Shown: piece by piece, positions 44,539 to 51,569 of the stretch
Layout of the letters: every line of letters begins with the position of its first letter
Position numbering within the stretch: the first letter of the stretch is position 1
Origin: Candidatus Apopatosoma intestinale
Lineage (GTDB): Bacteria > Bacillota > Clostridia > Oscillospirales > CAG-272
Reading direction: 5' to 3'
DNA: 62,460 bases
NCBI GenBank assembly: GCA_003524145.1
Contig: DODZ01000042.1
Span: 1 to 62,460 of the forward strand
Made by a program: the position numbers and the translations under genes
The notes under the pieces: model-generated
What the model saw: only the letters and a program-made list of their open reading frames with translations
Database searches by the model: none
What the model was told of the DNA's origin: nothing

Positions 44539-44567
44539 TTGACTTTTTGCTCTTTCGCGTGTATAAT
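44539..44567 (+). promoter_or_regulatory. Promoter of the nusB operon
   Basis: TTGACT at 44539-44544 and TATAAT at 44562-44567, 17-bp spacer. Confidence 0.85.
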
Positions 44568-44608
44568 AAAGGAAAGACAAAATCAGGTATTTTTTTCAGG
44601 AGAGATAT

Positions 44609-45076
44609 ATGGCAAAAAGGTTAACTCGCCACATAGCGAGAGAAAGTGCGGTCAGGCTCGTATATGCCTGCTCCGTAAACAGGGACGAAGATCCGGAAAA
44701 ATTTCTGGAGCTTGCCGTTTCGGAGCATGAGCTCCCGGCGGATTCATTTACAAAGGAGCTTTTTTTCGGTGTCTGCAATAACCGTGAGAAGCTTGACTCG
44801 GTCATCGCGGAGAATGCGACAGGCTGGAAAATAAGCAGAATTTCAAAAATTTCGCTTGCCGTCATGCGCGTGTGCGCATATGAACTGCTCTATACGGATG
44901 TTCCTGTTGAGATAGCGATAAATGAGGCTGTCGAGATAGCAAAGGCTTATGACGACAGCAAGGCGCCTTCCTTTATAAACGGTATACTCAATGCCATAGC
45001 CAAATCGGCAAGGGACAAAGCGGCGGAAGAGAGCACCGCGGTTCCGGAAGCGCAGGCGTCGGGGGATGGGGAATAA
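44609..45076 (+). CDS. nusB: Transcription antitermination factor NusB
   Basis: A 155-residue all-helical NusB, which with S10 (NusE) binds boxA in rRNA leaders and prevents premature termination. Visible hallmarks are RHIARESAVRLVYA at the N-terminus and PVEIAINEAVEIAKAYDDSKAPSFINGIL near 105-135 (shown here in part by positions). The tail is slightly longer than usual. First gene of nusB-tsaD paralog-xseA-xseB-ispA, a common clostridial arrangement. Confidence 0.96.
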   Translation: MAKRLTRHIARESAVRLVYACSVNRDEDPEKFLELAVSEHELPADSFTKELFFGVCNNREKLDSVIAENATGWKISRISKISLAVMRVCAYELLYTDVPVEIAINEAVEIAKAYDDSKAPSFINGILNAIAKSARDKAAEESTAVPEAQASGDGE

Positions 45077-46000
45077 ATGAGAGTTCTCGGCATAGATACA
45101 AGCAACTATACAACATCTATAGCGGTTGCCGACGAGACGGGATACCGACACGGGAGAACAATACTTGAGGTAAAAACGGGGGAGCGTGGATTGCGGCAGA
45201 GCGACGCTCTCTTTTTGCATACAGTGAATCTTCCTCGGCTCTTTTCGGAGCTTGATATCGGAAAGACAGATGCCGTTTCCTACAGCGAAAAGCCGCGCGA
45301 TATCGAAGGCTCATATATGCCTTGCTTTCTCGCGGGCAAAGCCGCCGCGACGGCGGCGGCTTCCGCCGCAGGCGTGCCGCTCTTTGCCTTTTCCCACCAG
45401 GCAGGGCATATCATGGCGGCGCTCAAAAGTTGCGAGGCGGGCGAAGAAGCACTCGGGAGAGAATTTCTCGCATTTCATATCTCGGGAGGCACGACGGAGC
45501 TTCTCCATGTGAAAAGGAAAGCTGTCGGCTTTGATGTCGCCATAGTCGGCGAGACGCTGGATATAAACGCGGGTCAGCTTATCGACCGCGCAGGCGTGCT
45601 GCTCGGGCTGAAGTTTCCCTGCGGCATGGAGCTGGAAAAGCTTGCCGTGCAAGGAAAAACAACAAAATTACACACCTGTATAAAAAGCGGTAGCTGCAAC
45701 CTCTCGGGTGCGGAGAATAAAATTATACAAATGTATAACTTCGGCGAAGCGGCGGAAAACATCGCGAGATACGCGATAGATTTCGTCTGCGAGACGATAC
45801 TCGGGATGAGCAGATACGCAAGAGAAGCACACCGGAGCCTGCCGATACTTTACGCAGGCGGCGTGATGCGCGACAATATAATAAGAGACAGGCTTACAGG
45901 CGAGATGGAGAATATTTATTTCGCCGAAAACGAGCTTTCCTCCGACAATGCCGTCGGCACGGCATATCTCGGGCTGGAAGCGCTGAAGGAGGGAAGATAA
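45077..46000 (+). CDS. TsaD/Kae1-like protein (M22 family paralog)
   Basis: The 307-residue protein has the ASKHA fold of TsaD, the t6A37 tRNA-modification enzyme: GIDTSNYTTSIAV at the N-terminus, the metal motif SHQAGHI (HXXGH) near residue 112, and FHISGGTTELL near 140. It is shorter than true TsaD (about 340) and shows only one clear HXXGH motif. A paralog of this type sits between nusB and xseA in many Clostridia, beside a separate true tsaD elsewhere. Its role is unknown. It starts on the base after the nusB stop codon and its stop codon overlaps the xseA start by one base. Confidence 0.82.
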   Translation: MRVLGIDTSNYTTSIAVADETGYRHGRTILEVKTGERGLRQSDALFLHTVNLPRLFSELDIGKTDAVSYSEKPRDIEGSYMPCFLAGKAAATAAASAAGVPLFAFSHQAGHIMAALKSCEAGEEALGREFLAFHISGGTTELLHVKRKAVGFDVAIVGETLDINAGQLIDRAGVLLGLKFPCGMELEKLAVQGKTTKLHTCIKSGSCNLSGAENKIIQMYNFGEAAENIARYAIDFVCETILGMSRYAREAHRSLPILYAGGVMRDNIIRDRLTGEMENIYFAENELSSDNAVGTAYLGLEALKEGR

Positions 46001-47226
46001 TGGCGGAAGAGCGACAGGTCTTTACCGTTACGGCACTGAATGAATATATAAAAATGAAGCTTGAAACGGACGAAGCGCTGATGCGCGTTTTCATCCGCGG
46101 CGAGATATCGAATTTTACCAATCATAAATCGGGGCATTTCTATTTCACCGTCAAGGATGAGACGAGCCGCATCGCCGCCGTAATGTTTCGTTCGAGTGCC
46201 TCAAAGCTCGCTTTCATTCCCGAAAACGGTATGAAGGTGATAGTCGGCGGCAGAGTCAGCGCATATGTTCGCGACGGTCAGTATCAGATTTATGTTGATA
46301 CACTTGAGCCGGACGGCGTGGGTGCGCTCTATATCGCATATGAGCAGCTCAAAGCCAAGCTCGGCGCAGAAGGGCTTTTCGATGAAGCAAAAAAGAAGCC
46401 ACTGCCGCGGTATCCGATGCGCATAGGCGTCATCACCTCGCCGACGGGCGCGGCGATACGCGATATCATAAATATACTCGGCAGGCGCTTTCCGATAGCG
46501 GAGGTCGTGCTTTATCCGTCGCTTGTGCAGGGAGAGAGCGCCGCACCTCAGCTGATAGAAGGACTGCGGTATTTCAATGAAAAGAAGAATGTGAATGTCA
46601 TCATCATCGGGCGCGGCGGCGGCTCACTCGAGGATTTGTGGGCTTTCAACAGCGAGGCGCTTGTGCGCGAGGTCGCGGCATCGGAGCTGCCCGTCATCTC
46701 GGCGGTCGGGCATGAGATAGACTTCACGCTCTGCGATTTTGCCGCCGACAGGCGCGCGCCGACACCTTCCGCCGCGGCTGAACTGGCTGTGCCGGAGAGA
46801 TATGAACTGAAGCGCAAGCTCGGCAATGTCACGGCGCGGCTCGAGCTGCTCGAGGGCAAGAAGCTGGAGCTTCTGCGCAGTACGCTTGAGCGCATGAAAA
46901 AGAGTCGGGCTCTCACCGACCCGCGCAATTTCATAGACGACAAAAGAATGGCTCTCGGCATTGCCGAGGATAAGTTATACAATCGTATAACATTCCTTCT
47001 GGAGCGCAAAAAGTCAGCTCTGGCAGGCAAAACGGCAAAGCTGGACGCGATGAATCCGCTCTCCGTGCTCTCGCGCGGATATGGTGCTGCTTTCGCTTCC
47101 GACGGTACGGTGATAAGAAGTGCCGCTCAGGTGGAAAAGGGAAGCGACATATCGCTGATGCTCTCGGACGGCACCGTCAGAGCGACGGTATGCGACATAG
47201 TGATGAACGAAAAGGAGAAGATATAA
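46000..47226 (+). CDS. xseA: Exodeoxyribonuclease VII large subunit
   Basis: A 408-residue catalytic subunit of exonuclease VII, which degrades single-stranded DNA. An N-terminal OB-fold (residues 8-100: VTALNEYIKMKLETD..., FIRGEISNF) is followed by the catalytic domain with SPTGAAIRDI, IIIGRGGGSLEDLWAFN near 205 and VGHEIDFTLCDFAADRRAPTP near 242. A coiled coil follows. AAGGAGGG lies 6 bases before the ATG. The small subunit gene follows after 2 bases. Confidence 0.97.
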   Translation: MAEERQVFTVTALNEYIKMKLETDEALMRVFIRGEISNFTNHKSGHFYFTVKDETSRIAAVMFRSSASKLAFIPENGMKVIVGGRVSAYVRDGQYQIYVDTLEPDGVGALYIAYEQLKAKLGAEGLFDEAKKKPLPRYPMRIGVITSPTGAAIRDIINILGRRFPIAEVVLYPSLVQGESAAPQLIEGLRYFNEKKNVNVIIIGRGGGSLEDLWAFNSEALVREVAASELPVISAVGHEIDFTLCDFAADRRAPTPSAAAELAVPERYELKRKLGNVTARLELLEGKKLELLRSTLERMKKSRALTDPRNFIDDKRMALGIAEDKLYNRITFLLERKKSALAGKTAKLDAMNPLSVLSRGYGAAFASDGTVIRSAAQVEKGSDISLMLSDGTVRATVCDIVMNEKEKI

Positions 47227-47228
47227 AT

Positions 47229-47468
47229 ATGGAAAACACGGAAAAGAAAATGACATTCGAAACGGCGCTCGCAAGGCTCGAGGAGATAGTGCGCGCAATG
47301 GAAAGCGGAAGTGCAAAGCTCGATGAGTCGCTCGCTCTTTTTGAGGAGGGCGTGGGGCTTGTCAAATTCTGTACGGGCGAGCTTGACAATGCCGAGCAGA
47401 GAGTGAAGATTCTTCAGGCAGGCGAAGAAGGAAGCCTCGTCGAGAAGGATTTTGCAAAACCCGAATAA
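47229..47468 (+). CDS. xseB: Exodeoxyribonuclease VII small subunit
   Basis: A 79-residue helical protein with the XseB signature MTFETALARLEEIVRAMESG and SLALFEEGVGLVKFC. It forms the helical bundle capping XseA. ATG 47229 has AAGGAG upstream inside the end of xseA; a longer frame from 47190 overlaps xseA without a ribosome site. Confidence 0.96.
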   Translation: MENTEKKMTFETALARLEEIVRAMESGSAKLDESLALFEEGVGLVKFCTGELDNAEQRVKILQAGEEGSLVEKDFAKPE

Positions 47469-47493
47469 GGAATGAAAATACGGAGGATATACT

Positions 47494-48399
47494 ATGGAAA
47501 AATGCAGGGAAGCTGATATAAAAAAATTACTTTCGGAAAATGCCGCGGCTGTCGAAACCGAGCTTGAAAAATACCTGAAAACGCCCGATGCGGCGCTCGA
47601 AACGCTCTATTCATCCATGCGCTACAGCGCGCTCGGCGGAGGAAAGCGCATACGCGCCTTTCTCGTAATGCAGTTTTGCAGGCTTTTCGGCGGAATGGAT
47701 GCCTCGGCTATGCCTTTTGCCTGCGCTATAGAGTGCGTTCATGCGTCATCGCTTGTGCATGACGATATGCCCTGCATGGATAATGACGATTACAGGCGCG
47801 GCAAGCTGACAAACCATAAGGTTTACGGCGAGGATATAGCGCTCCTCTGCGGTGACGCGCTGATAACAAAGGGCTATGAGCTTGCTTCGGAAAATGCCTT
47901 TGTGGAGCCGAAAGCCGCGCTCTCCGCGACAAATATGCTTCTTGTCTGCGCGGGTGCGCTCGGCATGATGGGCGGGCAGGAGATAGACCTGCTCGGCGAG
48001 AAAAAGGCACCCGATTTCAAGCTTCTCCTGAAAATGCACGATAAGAAAACAGGTGCGCTGATGAGAGCATCTGCGCTTCTCGGCTGTCATGCGGCGGGAC
48101 TGTATATCTCCTCCGACAAGCGGCTCCATGATGCGGCAAAATATGCCACGGGCATAGGACTTGCTTTCCAGATAATAGACGATATCCTCGATGTTGAGGG
48201 CGATGCGGCACTTCTCGGAAAGGCTACGCATGCCGACGCCAAGGAGGGCAAAACGACATTCCTCTCGTTCATGGATGTGGCAAAGGCACGCGAATATGCA
48301 AAGCGCGAAACAGAGGCGGCAATAGCGGCTATCTCGGGCTATTCCGGAAGCGAAGTACTCTGCGAGCTGGCAAGCTACCTGCTTGAGAGGAAATATTGA
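47494..48399 (+). CDS. ispA: Polyprenyl synthetase, probably farnesyl diphosphate synthase
   Basis: A 301-residue trans-prenyltransferase condensing isopentenyl and dimethylallyl/geranyl diphosphate. The first Asp-rich motif is VHDDMPCMDNDDYRRG near residue 88, the second IIDDILDVEGD near 228. GGGKRIRAFL near 50 binds the diphosphate. Position next to xseB is typical of ispA (farnesyl diphosphate synthase). It ends the nusB operon. Confidence 0.94.
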   Translation: MEKCREADIKKLLSENAAAVETELEKYLKTPDAALETLYSSMRYSALGGGKRIRAFLVMQFCRLFGGMDASAMPFACAIECVHASSLVHDDMPCMDNDDYRRGKLTNHKVYGEDIALLCGDALITKGYELASENAFVEPKAALSATNMLLVCAGALGMMGGQEIDLLGEKKAPDFKLLLKMHDKKTGALMRASALLGCHAAGLYISSDKRLHDAAKYATGIGLAFQIIDDILDVEGDAALLGKATHADAKEGKTTFLSFMDVAKAREYAKRETEAAIAAISGYSGSEVLCELASYLLERKY

Positions 48400-48419
48400 G
48401 CGATAGCTTTTGCAGGCGG

Positions 48420-48448
48420 TTGACAAACAGAAAATGTTAGTGTACAAT
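48420..48448 (+). promoter_or_regulatory. Promoter of the aspartyl-tRNA synthetase gene
   Basis: TTGACA at 48420-48425 and TACAAT at 48443-48448, 17-bp spacer. The leader of about 50 bases is too short for a T-box. Confidence 0.82.
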
Positions 48449-48503
48449 AACAAAATAATATACAAACCAAAGAGATGACAATTGTATCAAGAAAGGGAAA
48501 CAT

Positions 48504-49838
48504 ATGCAAAGAATATATATAAAAGATATCCGTGATAATCTCGAAAAAAGCATTTTGGTTCAGGGCTTTGTCGAAAATTTCCGTGACGGCAAGGCGATGT
48601 GCTTTATAGTTCTGAAGGATATTACCGGTAAGGTGCAGATAACCATAGAAAAAGAGGGACACGAGGAGCTTCTGCCGGCACTCGGTCAGATTACCCCCGA
48701 TTCCGTAATATCGGTAATCGGTGTGGCGCATGAAAGCGAATATGTAAAAATGGGCGGAATTGAAATAATCCCAACCGAAATCAAGGTTGAGTCCGTAGCT
48801 GCCGCTCTTCCCATACAGCGCGAAGATATCCCCGCTACCAAAAAGAAGGCTGCCGTAGCCCGTTCCGGAATTGATGACCGCATGGATTATCGCTGGATAG
48901 ACTTGCGTACAGATCGCAACCAGCTGATCTTTAAGGCGCAGACAATTTTTACCAAAGCCATGCGCGATTTCCTGTATGAACGCGGATTTTTGGAGATACA
49001 TACGCCAAAGCTTATCGGTGCGGCAAGCGAGAGCGGCTCGGAGGTTTTCGAGGTCAAGTATTTTGACCGCAACGCTTATCTTGCTCAGAGTCCTCAGTTT
49101 TATAAGCAGATGGCAATGGCAAGCGGTTTTGACAGAATTTTTGAGGTCGGTCCCGTATTCCGCGCAGAGAAATCTTATACCAATAAGCATACCACCGAGT
49201 TCACCGGCTTCGACTTGGAATTCAGCTATATCACCTCCTTCCGCGATGTTATGAAGATGGAGGAGGAGCTTCTTACTTACGCTTTGGCAAAGGTAAAGGA
49301 CGAGCTCGGAGACCGGATAAAAGAAACATTCGGCATAGAGGTAGTGGTTCCCACCACGCCGTTTCCCGTTATTACTCTGGCTGAATTATATGACAATCTG
49401 GAAAAGGATTTCGGTTATACGGTTCCTGATTCCGAAAAGGGTGATCTGACTACCGATGCCGAAAGGCTCAGCTATGAGTGGGTAAAGCGCAAATATAATC
49501 ATGAATTTCTCTTTATCACCGACTATTCTGCTGAAAAACGCGCATTTTACCATATGCGTGATGAGCATGGCGTTCCCGAGGGCTATGACCTTATCTGGCG
49601 CGGAGTTGAGATTACTACCGGCGCACAAAGAGAACACAGATACGATGTTCTGAAAGCACAGGCAGAAGAAAAAGGATTGGCGGAGGATGTAAAATTCTAT
49701 CTTGAATTTTTCAAGTACGGTTGTCCTCCTCACGGCGGATTCGGTTTGGGCGTAGACCGCCTTACCATGCTCCTTACGGGTCTGCATATCAACGAAGCGA
49801 TGTTTCTTTTCCGCAGTCCCAAGCGTCTGACTCCGTAA
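48504..49838 (+). CDS. aspS: Aspartate--tRNA(Asp/Asn) ligase, archaeal/eukaryal type
   Basis: A 444-residue class IIb synthetase of the archaeal-type AspRS group. The anticodon-binding OB-fold covers 1-100 (VQGFVENFRDGKAMCFIVL). Motif 2 is GPVFRAEKSYTNKHTTEFTG near 215 and motif 3 GGFGLGVDRLTMLL near 412. It ends in PKRLTP, as archaeal AspRS does, and lacks the large insertion domain of bacterial AspRS (about 590 residues). Enzymes of this kind in Clostridia are often non-discriminating and used with GatCAB to make Asn-tRNA. Not in the ispA operon. Whether a bacterial-type aspS exists elsewhere cannot be seen. Confidence 0.92.
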   Translation: MQRIYIKDIRDNLEKSILVQGFVENFRDGKAMCFIVLKDITGKVQITIEKEGHEELLPALGQITPDSVISVIGVAHESEYVKMGGIEIIPTEIKVESVAAALPIQREDIPATKKKAAVARSGIDDRMDYRWIDLRTDRNQLIFKAQTIFTKAMRDFLYERGFLEIHTPKLIGAASESGSEVFEVKYFDRNAYLAQSPQFYKQMAMASGFDRIFEVGPVFRAEKSYTNKHTTEFTGFDLEFSYITSFRDVMKMEEELLTYALAKVKDELGDRIKETFGIEVVVPTTPFPVITLAELYDNLEKDFGYTVPDSEKGDLTTDAERLSYEWVKRKYNHEFLFITDYSAEKRAFYHMRDEHGVPEGYDLIWRGVEITTGAQREHRYDVLKAQAEEKGLAEDVKFYLEFFKYGCPPHGGFGLGVDRLTMLLTGLHINEAMFLFRSPKRLTP

Positions 49839-49952
49839 ATTTTATCAGCCCGCTATTATTATGTTGAGAGACGAGCAGACTTGTGAAATTTTGCGTAAAG
49901 GTTGAAACTGATATAAAGACAGGCAAAACCGATTATAGATTCGGAGGGAAAA

Positions 49953-50213
49953 ATGAAGCAATATTATTTGTGCCCAAAATGCAAATCCGAAATGCTGCTT
50001 CCTGCATGCGGCAGTTGCGGATATGAGCTTCCTCTTATCAATTCCATATACAGATTTTACGAAGGCGCACCCGTCAAACTTGAGGGAAGCCGAAAATATA
50101 TAGGATATGACGATATAGGAGAAGATTTCGAGCCTGAGATTACATATTGGAATGCAAACAATACGGAGCGCTATTCTCACCTCGCCAGATTCTTATCGAT
50201 AAGTTTATTATAA
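49953..50213 (+). pseudogene. 3'-truncated SAM methyltransferase with N-terminal zinc ribbon
   Basis: Only 86 residues remain. The N-terminal zinc ribbon CPKCKSEM...CGSCGYELPLIN is followed by YRFYEGAP and IGYDDIGEDFEPEITYWN, the usual lead-in to a class I methyltransferase domain in clostridial proteins of this type. The frame then ends after RYSHLARFLSISLL, with none of the SAM-binding core, and no continuation in other frames downstream. GGAGGG lies just before the ATG, so the stub could still be translated. The break near 50190 may mark the left edge of acquired DNA. Confidence 0.65.
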
Positions 50214-50406
50214 CACAAAAAAACCGACAAGTAAACCACATTGATGTAAGCAATCGTGAATAATCAAATATTCAGATACATCGAAATATCAAAATAGTGA
50301 GACTGACAAAAATCAAAATTCCATCAACATACAACATAATTGTATAGTCCCCGTCAAAGACGGAAAATGAGATGCAGTTTGTGTTATTACCACTTTTTGA
50401 TCATAT

Positions 50407-50446
50407 GTAACAACATCACGGAAGAATCTTGAGGTTGTGGTATAAT
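50407..50446 (+). promoter_or_regulatory. Operator-promoter 1: GTAAC-AAC-ATCAC with TATAAT
   Basis: The motif at 50407-50419, followed by GGAA, overlaps where a -35 should be. The -10 (TATAAT, 50441-50446) follows at the same distance as in the two sister sites at 50862 and 55659. The left half-site deviates (GTAAC for GTGAT). No consensus -35 is present, fitting an activator-dependent promoter. It drives the rhodanese lipoprotein gene. Confidence 0.72.
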
Positions 50447-50478
50447 AAATCAAAAGTGAATTGAACGAGGTAAAGAAC

Positions 50479-50865
50479 ATGAAACACAGATTATTTCTTA
50501 TCCTTCTTATTGTTTTGCTCCTCACAGGATGTGCTGTATCGACAGATAAAGATGTAACGTATACGCAAATAACCATGAGCGAAGCTGTGGAAATGATGGA
50601 AAGCGAAAGCGATTACATCATACTTGATGTTCGCCGTCCCGACGAATTTGCCACAGGGCATATTCCGAATGCGATCAATATTCCGAACGAAAGCATCGGC
50701 ACGGATGAAATATCCGAGCTCCCCGATAAGGACCAGCTGATTCTGGTATATTGCCGAAGCGGTAACCGCAGCAAGCAAGCGTCCCAAAAACTTGTTAAAC
50801 TTGGATATACGAATGTCGTAGAGTTCGGTGGCATCAACGATTGGAAAGGTGAGATCGAAAAGTGA
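50479..50865 (+). CDS. Rhodanese-domain lipoprotein
   Basis: A 128-residue surface-anchored rhodanese. The signal peptide ends in the lipobox LLLTGCA (Cys near 17). The single rhodanese domain has DVRRPDEFATGHIPNAINIP and the active-site loop VYCRSGNRS with the persulfide-carrying cysteine. Rhodaneses transfer sulfane sulfur to thiols or cyanide. ATG 50479 has GAGG 8 bases upstream; an in-frame ATG 18 bases earlier is weaker. It stands before the thioredoxin-rhodanese-CoA-disulfide reductase operon and shares its operator type. Its stop codon lies within operator 2. Confidence 0.88.
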   Translation: MKHRLFLILLIVLLLTGCAVSTDKDVTYTQITMSEAVEMMESESDYIILDVRRPDEFATGHIPNAINIPNESIGTDEISELPDKDQLILVYCRSGNRSKQASQKLVKLGYTNVVEFGGINDWKGEIEK

Positions 50866-50902
50866 TAACATCACGGAAGAAGCAGAAGAATTGCGGTATA
50901 CT
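50862..50902 (+). promoter_or_regulatory. Operator-promoter 2: GTGAT-AAC-ATCAC with TATACT
   Basis: Half-sites GTGAT and ATCAC (50862-50874) form an inverted repeat with a 3-base spacer, followed by GGAA. TATACT lies at 50897-50902. The centre is 29 bp upstream of the -10, i.e. near -41, the class II activator position of CRP/FNR proteins. It drives thioredoxin, rhodanese and CoA-disulfide reductase genes. Confidence 0.78.
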
Positions 50903-50934
50903 TCGGGTGTAGATCAAACAAGGAGGACATAAAA

Positions 50935-51240
50935 ATGTCAGTTATCAAAATCAATAAAGATAATTTTCAAAATGAAGTGAAAAATTCCGACAAGCCCGTA
51001 CTTCTCGATTTTTATGCGGATTGGTGCGGTCCATGCCGGATGGTCAGTCCTATTTTAGATGAAATCGCAGAGGAAAGAAAGTATATTAAGGTGGGCAAGA
51101 TAAATGTTGATCAGGAAAGGGAGCTTGCCGAAGCGTTCGGCGTGTACAGCATTCCAACCCTTGTGATCATGAAGGACGGCAAGATCGTCAATCAAGCGGT
51201 GGGTGCCCGACCGAAGGAACAGATCCTTGCTATGCTGTGA
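50935..51240 (+). CDS. trxA: Thioredoxin
   Basis: A 101-residue classical thioredoxin with FYADWCGPCRMVSPIL near residues 26-41 and the cis-proline segment YSIPTLVIMKDG near 71. It reduces disulfides, and persulfides, on partner proteins. AGGAGG precedes the ATG. It heads an operon with a rhodanese and a CoA-disulfide reductase-rhodanese fusion, so it may reduce persulfides formed by the rhodaneses. No thioredoxin reductase gene is nearby. Confidence 0.95.
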   Translation: MSVIKINKDNFQNEVKNSDKPVLLDFYADWCGPCRMVSPILDEIAEERKYIKVGKINVDQERELAEAFGVYSIPTLVIMKDGKIVNQAVGARPKEQILAML

Positions 51241-51248
51241 GGTGTGAT

Positions 51249-51569
51249 ATGGGATTTTTCAGTTTTTTGCAAACAAAAGATATAAACAGCGGTGTGAGAA
51301 GTTTTCTTTCCACCGAAGGAGCGGTGCTTTTGGATGTTCGTACACGGGAGGAATATTCCGAGGGGCATATTGAGGGAAGCAAAAATATTCCCCTACAAAG
51401 CATAGAGCAAGTAGAGTCAATCATAAAAGATAAAAGCACACCGCTTTTCGTACATTGCAGAAGCGGCGCACGAAGCGCACAGGCAACAAGCATCCTGAAA
51501 AGAATGGGATACACAAATGTAGAGGATATCGGCGGCATTCTGTCGTACCGAGGAAAGGTCGTGAGATAG
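51249..51569 (+). CDS. Single-domain rhodanese
   Basis: The 106-residue cytoplasmic rhodanese has DVRTREEYSEGHIEGSKNIP and the catalytic loop VHCRSGARSA. ATG 51249 has GAGG at ideal spacing; GTG 51237 overlapping the thioredoxin stop codon is an alternative start. It sits between thioredoxin and the CoA-disulfide reductase fusion and starts 8 bases after the former. Its stop codon is TAG, showing that TAG is a normal stop in this genome. Confidence 0.9.
   Translation: MGFFSFLQTKDINSGVRSFLSTEGAVLLDVRTREEYSEGHIEGSKNIPLQSIEQVESIIKDKSTPLFVHCRSGARSAQATSILKRMGYTNVEDIGGILSYRGKVVR

Noticed and set aside
48400..48503. T-box riboswitch upstream of the aspartyl-tRNA synthetase
   Set aside because: The leader after the promoter is only about 50 bases, with no T-box sequence or terminator.
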